DNA from: an uncultured bacterium
GTDB taxonomy: Bacteria > Bacteroidota > Bacteroidia > Bacteroidales > Bacteroidaceae
Direction: 5' to 3'
Assembly (NCBI GenBank): GCA_905215345.1
Contig: CAJMPR010000005.1
Span: 1 to 64,000, forward strand
DNA: 64,000 nucleotides
Shown one piece after another: positions 38,412-46,587 of this stretch. The translations under genes and the position numbers were made by a program. Every line of letters begins with the position of its first letter. Within the stretch, counting starts at the first letter, position 1. The notes under the pieces are model-generated. The model was not told the DNA's origin and made no database searches. It saw nothing but the letters and a program-made list of their open reading frames with translations.

Positions 38412-39136
38412 GAAGATATATAATGGCGATAGGATTGGGCTTTTGTGCCCTTTCTTTATTTGCACTAACTCCCAAAAATAAAGTAATGAAAGAGTTGAAT
38501 GTCAAGAAAGTGAGCATGGCCAGTGTTCCGGTGGAATCGGTTCCTGCCCTTTTAGATGAAGAAAAAGTGGCTTTCCAGCCAATTAATACAGTGAATTGGG
38601 CGGAATTTCCTTACTGTCCGGCTGTAGAGTTTCGTATTGCCCATACGGAAGACGCTATCCTGCTCCACTATAAGGTGAAAGAAGCCAGTGTGCGTGCTGT
38701 AGCTGGAAAAGACAACGGTCCGGTGTGGGAAGATGCCTGTGTGGAATTCTTTTCAATTCCTGCCGGAGACGGGGTTTATTATAATATGGAATGTAACTGC
38801 GTAGGAAGACTGCTTATCGGTGCAGGAGCCGGACGTACCAATCGTCAGCATGCCCCTCAGGAAGTGTTGGATAAAGTACAGCGCTGGTCGTCTTTGGGTA
38901 GCGAGGATTTTGGAGAACGGATAGGAGAGTGTAGTTGGGAAGTGGCGTTGATTATTCCTTATTCTGCTTTCTTCCTGCATAACATTACTTCATTGGATGG
39001 CAAAACGATTCGCGCTAATTTCTATAAGTGTGGTGATAAATTGCAGACTCCTCATTTCCTTTCCTGGAATCCTATTGAATTGCCAAAGCCGAACTTCCAT
39101 TGTCCGGAGTTTTTCGGTACACTGAATATGGGATAA
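38402..39136 (+). CDS. Carbohydrate-binding family 9-like secreted protein
   Basis: 244 aa. ATG 38402 overlaps the kinase stop by 10 bp and gives a normal n-region (MYLRRYI); ATG 38423 is an alternative. A hydrophobic signal segment ends near FALTPKN. The body has the CBM9-like beta-sandwich pattern: AVEFRIAHTEDAILLHYKVKE, VWEDACVEFF and WEVALIIPYSAFF, ending in FLSWNPIELPKPNFHCPEFFGTL. These proteins are common in Bacteroides PULs. The overlap with the kinase gene indicates translational coupling. Its ligand is unknown; a glycosaminoglycan fragment is a guess from context. Confidence 0.78.
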   Translation: MYLRRYIMAIGLGFCALSLFALTPKNKVMKELNVKKVSMASVPVESVPALLDEEKVAFQPINTVNWAEFPYCPAVEFRIAHTEDAILLHYKVKEASVRAVAGKDNGPVWEDACVEFFSIPAGDGVYYNMECNCVGRLLIGAGAGRTNRQHAPQEVLDKVQRWSSLGSEDFGERIGECSWEVALIIPYSAFFLHNITSLDGKTIRANFYKCGDKLQTPHFLSWNPIELPKPNFHCPEFFGTLNMG

Positions 39137-39197
39137 GGTATTGCTGCTGAAGCAAGGACTTTGTATCAGCTGATAATAAGGCCGCATCAATATAAAT

Positions 39198-39278
39198 TTC
39201 ATCCCACGAGACGAATAAAATCATCTTGTGGGATGAATTATTTTGTGTCGTAGGATGATTTTTTTCATCTCACGAGAC
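39198..39278. repeat. Cluster of related inverted repeats (ATCCCACGAGAC family)
   Basis: TTCATCCCAC (39198-39207) pairs with GTGGGATGAA (39228-39237); a related pair is at 39245-39259 and 39266-39278 (catctcacgagac). It follows the CBM9-like gene and probably terminates it. The rest of the 351-bp gap (39137-39487) holds a short CCTCCTTC/GAAGGAGG hairpin at 39365-39382 and the lpxA-like terminator. Confidence 0.55.
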
Positions 39279-39427
39279 TATTTTATTTATCCCATGGAAC
39301 GGATTCTGCGATGTTTCTATTCATTAATCTAAGCTCGATATAAGCTTTCTCCTGCACGGTTTTTCCTCCTTCCCGAAGGAGGGGCAGTTACTCTTATTTG
39401 TTTTGGACTTAGTTTAAGGGAAATAAG

Positions 39428-39461
39428 AGAGGGATTGTATCATCGTAGATACAGTCCCTCT
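39428..39461 (-). terminator. Terminator of the efflux/lpxA-like operon
   Basis: A 14-bp stem with one G-T pair (39428-39441 with 39448-39461) and a 6-nt loop, 26 bp after the lpxA-like stop. On the minus strand it is followed by TATTTCCC. Confidence 0.7.
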
Positions 39462-39487
39462 TGATATGTATAAAATTTAATCCGTCG

Positions 39488-40255
39488 TTACTTTACAATA
39501 CCTTTGGATGCTTTGATAAAGTTGATGATATTATGTATTTCATCACTCATAGGCACCTGGTCCTCAATCTTTTGCAGGGCATCCTGTATGCTGAAGTTAC
39601 CTTGGTAAACAAGGCGGTATGCATTTACGATATGTCTCAATATACGCTCGCTCACTTCATGCTTATGTTGAAGCACTGCCGCATTGATACCGTGGTATTC
39701 TGCCGGATTCCCGTTCATAATTACATAGGGAGGAACATCCTTTGAAATACGGCAACCTGCTTGAATCAGTACCCAGCTTCCTATGTGGCAATTCTGATGC
39801 AGGATGACATTGCTGCTTAAAATTGTGCAGTCATCTATCTGGCATTCACCGGCTACGGTGGTCTTGATTCCCAGTACACAGTGATTACCGATTTGTACAT
39901 CATGGCAGAGGTGTACGCCATCCATCAGATAATTCTCATTACCTATACGGGTACAACCGTCGGCATATGTTGCACGACTGATTACTACATTTTCGCGGAT
40001 GTCGTTGTTATCGCCGATAATTAACTGGCTTTCCTCACCGGTGTAATGGAAATCTTGAGGTTCAGTACCTAATACGGCACCGTGGTGTATCTTATTTCCT
40101 TTTCCCATACGGGTACCTTTGAGAATTTTTGCGCCCGACATAATCACGCAGTCATCGCCGATTTCCACATCTTCCTCAATATAAGCGAAAGGTTGAATGG
40201 CTACATTCTTGCCGATTTTAGCGGCAGAATCTACAGATGCTAATGGACTAATCAT
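39488..40255 (-). CDS. lpxA: LpxA-like acyl-ACP:UDP-GlcNAc O-acyltransferase
   Basis: 255 aa of left-handed beta-helix hexapeptide repeats with the LpxA C-terminal helical region. Both active-site-region His residues are kept in DGVHLCHDVQIGNH (equivalent to His122 and His125 of E. coli). The HQ pair of the VHQF segment is present as LHQNCHIG, but the phenylalanine and flanking residues differ. LpxA adds the first 3-hydroxyacyl chain in lipid A synthesis. It is not beside lpxC-fabZ or lpxD here, but after the efflux genes on the same strand. It may therefore be a divergent second copy with another acceptor or chain preference; the rest of the genome would show that. Confidence 0.82.
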   Translation of the reverse strand: MISPLASVDSAAKIGKNVAIQPFAYIEEDVEIGDDCVIMSGAKILKGTRMGKGNKIHHGAVLGTEPQDFHYTGEESQLIIGDNNDIRENVVISRATYADGCTRIGNENYLMDGVHLCHDVQIGNHCVLGIKTTVAGECQIDDCTILSSNVILHQNCHIGSWVLIQAGCRISKDVPPYVIMNGNPAEYHGINAAVLQHKHEVSERILRHIVNAYRLVYQGNFSIQDALQKIEDQVPMSDEIHNIINFIKASKGIVK

Positions 40256-40269
40256 AATAGTATGTTTTT

Positions 40270-40346
40270 AGTGATTAGTGATTGGTGATTAGTGATTAGT
40301 AATTTGTTTTTGATAGCAAATCACTAATCACTATACACTAATCACT
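40270..40346. repeat. Long intergenic hairpin of the GTGATTAGTGATT family (lpxA-like/outer-membrane factor gap)
   Basis: Left arm 40270-40297 pairs with 40319-40346 as 11 bp, a 4x4 internal loop and 13 perfect base pairs; the loop is 21 nt. It fills nearly the entire gap and includes the outer-membrane factor stop codon. Confidence 0.75.
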
Positions 40347-41736
40347 GTATTTCTTCTCTTCCTCCTCCCAGTGCCTGATACAAGCTCACTACAGCCTGCA
40401 TGCGGTCAAAGGTGTCTGATACTTCTGAAAGCTGTGCGCTCAGGTAAGACTGCTCGGCAGACAGAACTTCCAGGTAGGTTGACGTCCCTAAGTTAAACAA
40501 TTCTTTTGTATAATCCGCAGCATTCTTGGCAGAATTTACCTGCATGGTGCGTGAAGCTACTTTGTCGGTAGCCGACTGATATTGATACAAAGCATTGCTA
40601 ACCTCACCACCTGCGCTCAATAATGATTGCTGGAACTGAATCTTAGCTTCTTCCTGCTGGGCTTTAGCTATTTTCAGCTTGGCAATGTTGATGCCGTTCT
40701 GGAAAATGGGCTGTGTCAATGATGCAACAGCAGAAGCCAGGAACTTGCCTGGATTGATGATGGCAGAACCTGCACTGTTTGTCCAACCTGCTGAACCACC
40801 TAATGTAATTTTCGGATAGAAGTTGGAACGCGCTGTGTTCGTATTGTAGTAAGCAGCGGCCAATGACATCTCAGCAGCTTTTACGTCCGGACGGTTGGAG
40901 AGTAACTGAAGAGGAATACCTACAGAGAATTCCGAAGGCAATTCCTGGCTTTCCAATACTCCACGCTCGATGTTACCCGGAACTTCACTCAACAAAATGC
41001 TGAGTGCATTCTCCGTTTCACGGATGCTGCGGCGAATTTCGGGCAATGAAGCCAGCACCTGTGCGTAAGCGGCACGGCTTTGTTCCACACCTGCTTGTGT
41101 CGTATTGTACATGGCGGCATCTTTCATAGCTTGCATCGTTTCTGTATTTTTCTTCATTATTTCAGCCGTCTGCTCGGATATTTCCAGTTGGCGGTCCAGC
41201 ATCAATAAAGTGTAGTACATATTGGCGACGTTGGCAATGATTTGCGTGCGGACAGCCTGTTCGTATGCTTTAGTCTGTTCTAAGGTAGCTTTAGCGTAAC
41301 GCTTGGGGTTCAACAGCTGACCGAAAAGGTCTACTTGCCAGCCGGCTGTTACCGGTAGTGAGTAGGTCTTGGTAGCAGCACCTTTATCGAAGCTGCTGAT
41401 AGTTCCTTGGGGTGACAATGTCAATGACGGAGCAAAAGCCAATTTAGCAGTCAGCAAAGGCGCCTGAGCCTCTTTCACCTTCAAGGCAGCAGTACGTATA
41501 TCTGCATTGTTGTTCAATGCCCGTTCGATCAGTGCCTGCAAATGAGAGTCCGTAAATACTTCCTTCCAAGGTAGATTACCGAAGTTGGCGGTGTCTGCCG
41601 CAAGTGTATCGTTCACGGAAACCGTATCGCGATACAGTCCCGCAGCAGTAATGTCATCGGGTCTGTCGTATGTTTTATAGATATGACAACTGCTCAGTAA
41701 GGCGGTTGCACACATCAGGCATATTATTTTCTTCAT
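40342..41736 (-). CDS. Outer-membrane efflux factor (OprM/TolC family lipoprotein)
   Basis: 464 aa with lipobox LSSC (MKKIICLMCATALLSSC). Two outer-membrane efflux protein repeats carry the expected helical and barrel signatures: PWKEVFTDSHLQALIERALNNNADIRTA, LSNRPDVKAAEMSLAAAYYNTNTARSNFYPKITL and LFNLGTSTYLEVLSAEQSYLSAQ. It forms the trimeric outer-membrane channel of the tripartite pump whose other parts are encoded upstream on the same strand. The 88-bp gap to the pump gene holds a second hairpin of the GTGATTAGTGATT family. Confidence 0.95.
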   Translation of the reverse strand: MKKIICLMCATALLSSCHIYKTYDRPDDITAAGLYRDTVSVNDTLAADTANFGNLPWKEVFTDSHLQALIERALNNNADIRTAALKVKEAQAPLLTAKLAFAPSLTLSPQGTISSFDKGAATKTYSLPVTAGWQVDLFGQLLNPKRYAKATLEQTKAYEQAVRTQIIANVANMYYTLLMLDRQLEISEQTAEIMKKNTETMQAMKDAAMYNTTQAGVEQSRAAYAQVLASLPEIRRSIRETENALSILLSEVPGNIERGVLESQELPSEFSVGIPLQLLSNRPDVKAAEMSLAAAYYNTNTARSNFYPKITLGGSAGWTNSAGSAIINPGKFLASAVASLTQPIFQNGINIAKLKIAKAQQEEAKIQFQQSLLSAGGEVSNALYQYQSATDKVASRTMQVNSAKNAADYTKELFNLGTSTYLEVLSAEQSYLSAQLSEVSDTFDRMQAVVSLYQALGGGREEIQ

Positions 41737-41749
41737 AATAAACTTTTTT

Positions 41750-41826
41750 AGTGATTAGTGACTGGTGATTAGTGATTTGTTTATGGTCGCAAATCATTAA
41801 TCACTAATCACTAATCGTTAATCACT
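41750..41826. repeat. Intergenic GTGATTAGTGATT-family hairpin (outer-membrane factor/RND gap)
   Basis: Left arm agtgattagtgactggtgatt begins at 41750; the right side (41791-41826, repeated AATCACTAATCACT) can pair with it imperfectly. It is the same sequence family as 40270-40346. Confidence 0.65.
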
Positions 41827-44800
41827 ATTTCGTGTATTGTTCAATCTCCGGTTCTGCATCCGAGTTATCCACATCTTCCCATTCCATCGGCTTGATTTTC
41901 TCTTGCAGATACTGGAAAGCTACGAATAAGGCGGGTACAATGAAAATCTGTAAGATCATACCGATTAACATACCACCGATGGCGGATGTACCCAAAGTAC
42001 GGTTACCGTTAGCACCTGCACCGGAAGCCATCATCAACGGAATCAAACCGACAATCATTGCCAAAGACGTCATCAAGATAGGACGCAGACGGGCAGCGGC
42101 ACCGAGTACGGCAGCCCATGTAATGCTCATGCCCATTTTACGTCGGTCGAGGGCGAACTCTACAATCAAAATAGCATTCTTTGCCAACAGTCCCATCAAC
42201 ATAATCAATGCGATCTGCATGTAGATGTCATTGGACATAGAACCCATTATCATCTTCAAAACAGAGATATTACCGATGGCGCTCATACCGTTGACGAACA
42301 AGAAGCTACCGAGCAAACCGAACGGAATGGACAGCAATACGGAAAGCGGCAAGATGTAGCTTTCGTACTGTGCACTCAGTAACAGATATACGAAGACGAA
42401 GCAGAGTACGAAGATTAATCCGGTAGTACTACCACTGGTTTCAGCCTCTTCACGTGCCATACCTCCCAATTCATAAGCGAAACCGGCAGGCAGGTTCTCT
42501 TTTGCTACTTCGGAAATGGCTGCCAATGCCTGACCGGACGTGTATCCGGAAGCAGGTGCAACCATGGTTTTCATAGAAGTATACAAGTTGAAACGGCTGA
42601 TAATATCCGGGCCGTATACTTTCTTAATAGAAACGAACTGGGTGATAGGAGCCATTTCGCCGCTGTTACGTACCTTGATGCTTTGCAGCGATTCCAAGTT
42701 CTTGGTAGCGTTGGGATCAGCTTGTATCATTACACGGTACATTTTACCGAAGCTATTGAAATTGGATGCATACAGACCACCGAAGTATCCCTGCATAGTT
42801 GTGAGGATGTCATTCGGACTGAGTCCTGCTTTCTTACAAGCGGCAGCATCTATATCCAACATATATTGCGGGAAGTTCGGATTAAAGGTTGTTTTGGCGG
42901 AGTTGATTTCCGGACGGGCCTCCAAAGCCGCATTATAGTTATTTACCACTTCGAAGAAACGGTTCAAATCGCCACCGGTCTTATCCTGCATGTTCAGCTC
43001 GATGTCACTGGATGCCGAGTAACCCGGAATCATAGGCGGAGCGAAGAACAGAACTTGTGCTTCTTTGATAATCTTCTGTGCACGCATGAAAAGCGTGATA
43101 TAAACAATGTTGGAGTTCTGCATGGTAGAACGTTCTTCCCAGTTCTTCAACTTGATGATGAGTGAACCATAAGAAGGTCCTTGTCCACCGATGAAGCTAT
43201 AACCGGAAATAACGGTACGAGACTCGACGGCCGGTTCAGCCGCAACCAGACTGTCTACACGATGCAATACTTCCTGGGCACGTTCCTGAGATGTTCCCGG
43301 AGGCAAGGTTACCACTCCCATGATAGTACCCGTATCTTCGTTAGGCACCATACCGGTCGGAGTAATTCTCATGAAGATAATCAGCAACACAATGGAACCC
43401 ACTACAAGGCCGGCAGATAACCATTTCTTCTGGATGAAGAACAGTACGTGCTTCTTATATTTCTTCAACAGGTTGTCATAGGCGGCATTGAAAGCCGTAT
43501 GGAACCGGTTGATAAAGGTTGACTTTTGTCCACCATGTTCTTTGTCATGCGGTTTCAGGAAGATAGCACAAAGTGCCGGACTTAATGTCAATGCATTCAA
43601 AGCCGAGAAACCGATGGCGATAGCCATAGTCAAACCGAACTGGCGATAGAATGTACCTGCCGTACCACCCATGAAACTTACAGGGACAAATACGGACATC
43701 ATGACCAACGTAATAGAAACGATGGCACCACCCAGTTCACTCATGGCATCGATGGAAGCAGCACGGGCAGACTTGTACCCTTGGTCGAGCTTCGCATGGA
43801 CACCCTCGACGACGACTATGGCGTCATCGACCACAATCGCAATGGCAAGCACCATTGCCGAAAGAGTCAGCAAGTTGATACTGAAACCGATCAGCTTCAA
43901 TACAAAGAACGTTGCAATCAAGGCTACAGGAATAGCGATTGCCGGAATTAATGTAGAACGGAAATCCTGCAAGAAGATATATACCACGATAAATACCAGG
44001 ATGAAGGCTTCGATCAATGTTTTGATAACCTCATGGATAGAGGCAAACAAGAAGTCATTAGCACTTTGTGCAACGTTTATCTTCAAACCGGCAGGTAATA
44101 TCTCGGAATATTGGTTCAACAGCTTTTCAATGTCACTGATGGTTTGGGTAGCATTACTACCAGCCATCTGGAACACGATACAACTAACAGCTTTATGACC
44201 GTTTACCGTATTGTTGAAAGTATAGCTCAGACGTCCCAGCTCAATGTCGGCAACATCTTTCAGACGGAGTACTTCTCCATTTTCCAACGCTTTCACAACG
44301 ATATTTTCGAACTCTTGGGGTTGTTGCAGACGCCCTTTATAACGTATCGTATATTGGAAAGACTGGTTACCGCGTTCACCGAATTGTCCGGGAGCAGCTT
44401 CGATATTTTGTTCGGCAAGTACTGCTGCAATGTCGTTAGGAATCAATTTATACTGTGCCATGATGTCCGGCTTTAACCAGATACGCATGGAGTAATCTTG
44501 TCCCAACACCATGGCATCACCTACACCGGCAATACGCTTAACTTCAGGAACGAGGTTGATGTTAGCATAGTTTTCCAGGAACTCGATGTTGTATTGGTCG
44601 TTTTCATCGTAGATGGAGAATACCATCAACATGGAAGTCTGACGTTTTTGGGTGGTTACACCTACTTTGGTTACTTCGGCAGGGAGCAAACCTTGAGCCA
44701 TAGAAACGCGGTTTTGTACATTGACGGCGGCCATGTCCGGATCGGTACCTTGCTTGAAGTAAATGGATATATCGGCAGAACCATTGTTGGCGGCATTGGA

Positions 44801-45040
44801 GGTCATGTACATCATATTCTCCACACCGTTGATCTGGTCTTCCAGTGGTGCAATGACTGAGTTCAACACCGTTTGGGCATTGGCACCTTGGTAGGTGGCA
44901 CGCACCGATACGGTTGGGGGGGCAATGTCCGGATATTGGGTGATAGGCAATGTAGCCAGACCAATAAGACCCAGAATCACTATCAGGATCGAAATCACCG
45001 TAGATAATACCGGACGGTTAATAAATCTATCTAATTTCAT
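41825..45040 (-). CDS. RND-family (HAE1/AcrB-like) efflux pump
   Basis: 1071 aa, typical AcrB length, beginning MKLDRFINRPVLSTVISILIVILGLIGLATLPITQYPDIAPP-like as in HAE1 pumps. Proton-relay residues are kept: two Asp in VVDDAIVVVEG (TM4) and Lys in LLAKNAILIVEFALDRR (TM10). The two porter loops and the repeated six-helix halves are visible. It expels hydrophobic or amphiphilic compounds by proton motive force. No local regulator gene (TetR, MarR or AraC) flanks the operon, so induction must come from elsewhere. Confidence 0.97.
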   Translation of the reverse strand: MKLDRFINRPVLSTVISILIVILGLIGLATLPITQYPDIAPPTVSVRATYQGANAQTVLNSVIAPLEDQINGVENMMYMTSNAANNGSADISIYFKQGTDPDMAAVNVQNRVSMAQGLLPAEVTKVGVTTQKRQTSMLMVFSIYDENDQYNIEFLENYANINLVPEVKRIAGVGDAMVLGQDYSMRIWLKPDIMAQYKLIPNDIAAVLAEQNIEAAPGQFGERGNQSFQYTIRYKGRLQQPQEFENIVVKALENGEVLRLKDVADIELGRLSYTFNNTVNGHKAVSCIVFQMAGSNATQTISDIEKLLNQYSEILPAGLKINVAQSANDFLFASIHEVIKTLIEAFILVFIVVYIFLQDFRSTLIPAIAIPVALIATFFVLKLIGFSINLLTLSAMVLAIAIVVDDAIVVVEGVHAKLDQGYKSARAASIDAMSELGGAIVSITLVMMSVFVPVSFMGGTAGTFYRQFGLTMAIAIGFSALNALTLSPALCAIFLKPHDKEHGGQKSTFINRFHTAFNAAYDNLLKKYKKHVLFFIQKKWLSAGLVVGSIVLLIIFMRITPTGMVPNEDTGTIMGVVTLPPGTSQERAQEVLHRVDSLVAAEPAVESRTVISGYSFIGGQGPSYGSLIIKLKNWEERSTMQNSNIVYITLFMRAQKIIKEAQVLFFAPPMIPGYSASSDIELNMQDKTGGDLNRFFEVVNNYNAALEARPEINSAKTTFNPNFPQYMLDIDAAACKKAGLSPNDILTTMQGYFGGLYASNFNSFGKMYRVMIQADPNATKNLESLQSIKVRNSGEMAPITQFVSIKKVYGPDIISRFNLYTSMKTMVAPASGYTSGQALAAISEVAKENLPAGFAYELGGMAREEAETSGSTTGLIFVLCFVFVYLLLSAQYESYILPLSVLLSIPFGLLGSFLFVNGMSAIGNISVLKMIMGSMSNDIYMQIALIMLMGLLAKNAILIVEFALDRRKMGMSITWAAVLGAAARLRPILMTSLAMIVGLIPLMMASGAGANGNRTLGTSAIGGMLIGMILQIFIVPALFVAFQYLQEKIKPMEWEDVDNSDAEPEIEQYTK

Positions 45041-45050
45041 GCTATAGTAG

Positions 45051-45128
45051 TAATTAGTGATTGGTGATTAGTGATTAACACCTTTACGGCATACTTGTCA
45101 CTAATCGCTAATCGTTAAACGTTAATTA
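45051..45128. repeat. Intergenic GTGATTAGTGATT-family hairpin (RND/adaptor gap)
   Basis: Left part TTAGTGATTGGTGATTAGTG begins at 45054 and the right part 45099-45128 (CACTAATCGCTAATCGTTAA) is partly complementary. It is the third copy of the element within the same operon. Confidence 0.6.
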
Positions 45129-46297
45129 AACGCGGTTTGTATGTTACCTTCTTTCTGATCTTTCAGAGCTTTCTGATATTCAGCTTCTTTCTCTTCAGGA
45201 GTAATGGGGGTAATAGCTTGTCCGTCTTTCAGGTTTTGTACTCCTTCAATAACAACTTTATCACCGGGATTCAGACCGCTGGTTACATAGTAATACTTAC
45301 CATCATTCAGTTTAAAGACATTTACTTCAGTATTCTTCAATGTATTGTCAGGTTGTACTACAAATACGAACTTTTTGTCCTGTATTTCCGTTGTGGCTGA
45401 TTGAGGGATCATGATAACATTTTCCATCGGGTTGGGGAATACTACATTTCCCGTACCGCCGCTACGCAGGATATTGTGCTTGTTGGGGAATAAGGCGCGC
45501 ATGTTTACGGCACCGGTAGTCTGGTCGATAACACCGCTGATTGTTTCTACGCGTCCGCTATCGGCATACATGGTTCCGTCAATAAGTTGTAGCTGTACCT
45601 GGGGCATTTTTGCCAGAATTTCTTTGCTGCTGCCTCCTTCACGTATCAGTGACAAAAGTTGTCTTTCAGTCATTGAGAAGTAAGCGAACATCTCAGAGAT
45701 GTCGGCAACAGTAGTCAGCGGACTGGCTACGGAAGGACTTACCAAGCTACCTACACGGTAGGGGATTGTACCTACTATACCGTCGCTGGGGCTGGTAACA
45801 TTGGTATATGACAAGTTATTACGGGCATTTACCAGTTGCGCTTCTGCTTGTGCCAACTGTGCTTTTGTCTGTGCCAACTGATTTTCGGCCATCTGTAAAT
45901 CATAATCACTGATGATATTCTTCTGGTTCAGTGAACGTTTGTTATTTACGGTAAGCTCTTGCGTATTTACCGCTGCTTTGGCTGTTTCAACCGCTGCTTT
46001 CGCAGAATTTACTGCTGCCTGGTACTGTACAGGATCAATGCTGAACAATACTTGTCCTTTACGTACTACGGAACCTTCATCTACATGTAGTTTTGTGATA
46101 AAACCGCTCACCATCGGGCGAATTTCTACGTCTTGTTTACCTTTAATAGTAGCTGGGTAACTGTTTGTCAAGTTAGCAGTGGTGGTTGCTACTGTAATCA
46201 CTGCAAATTCGGGCGTTTTACCTGCGCCTTTGTCGCCCTGACCACAACTGCTAAGCAGTGTCAGGCAACATGCCAATAATACTAATCTACTCTTCAT
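45122..46297 (-). CDS. Periplasmic adaptor of the RND efflux pump (AcrA/MFP family)
   Basis: 391 aa lipoprotein (lipobox LSSC in MKSRLVLLACCLTLLSSC). The lipoyl half-motifs VRPMVSGFITKLHVDEGSVVRKGQ-like and SYTNVTSPSDGIVGTIPYRVGSLV flank an alpha-helical hairpin (about 95-150, rich in Ala, Gln and Lys). Beta-barrel and membrane-proximal domains follow. It links the inner-membrane pump to the outer-membrane factor. It is the first gene of the operon, with a probable -7 box 117 bp upstream and so a long leader. Confidence 0.95.
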   Translation of the reverse strand: MKSRLVLLACCLTLLSSCGQGDKGAGKTPEFAVITVATTTANLTNSYPATIKGKQDVEIRPMVSGFITKLHVDEGSVVRKGQVLFSIDPVQYQAAVNSAKAAVETAKAAVNTQELTVNNKRSLNQKNIISDYDLQMAENQLAQTKAQLAQAEAQLVNARNNLSYTNVTSPSDGIVGTIPYRVGSLVSPSVASPLTTVADISEMFAYFSMTERQLLSLIREGGSSKEILAKMPQVQLQLIDGTMYADSGRVETISGVIDQTTGAVNMRALFPNKHNILRSGGTGNVVFPNPMENVIMIPQSATTEIQDKKFVFVVQPDNTLKNTEVNVFKLNDGKYYYVTSGLNPGDKVVIEGVQNLKDGQAITPITPEEKEAEYQKALKDQKEGNIQTAFN

Positions 46298-46413
46298 ACT
46301 TTTTTTTATTCTCTGTATAATTTTATTCTGGTTGATCTGAAGGCTTATGTGTAAATCATAGTAGAAAAAAGGTAGCGGACGAAAACTGAATGCCCTTGCT
46401 TAGTTTTCGGTCG

Positions 46414-46421
46414 CAAAATTA
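46414..46421 (-). promoter_or_regulatory. -7 box of the efflux operon
   Basis: TAATTTTG on the minus strand, 117 bp from the adaptor start codon, predicting an untranslated leader of about 110 nt. Confidence 0.4.
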
Positions 46422-46548
46422 TTCTTTTCTAATTACATAAGGTGTGAATTTCCCTGTTTTTTAACTATGTTTTATATATAGTTGGGAGTAAAAGGCCGTT
46501 TTTTGATTAAAATACTGTAAAGCATACTGCTAATTACCGGATAACCTT

Positions 46549-46556
46549 TATTTTTG
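46549..46556 (+). promoter_or_regulatory. -7 box of the Ig-like lipoprotein gene
   Basis: TATTTTTG on the plus strand. Because it lies 4 bp before ATG 46561, the downstream in-frame ATG at 46588 is the better start. Confidence 0.5.
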
Positions 46557-46587
46557 CAGCATGTTTGATCGTAAATGTCATAATGAA

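Noticed and set aside
40256..45128. GTGATTAGTGATT repeats as insertion sequence ends
   Set aside because: No transposase, no target duplications, and each element is confined to a gap of about 80-90 bp.
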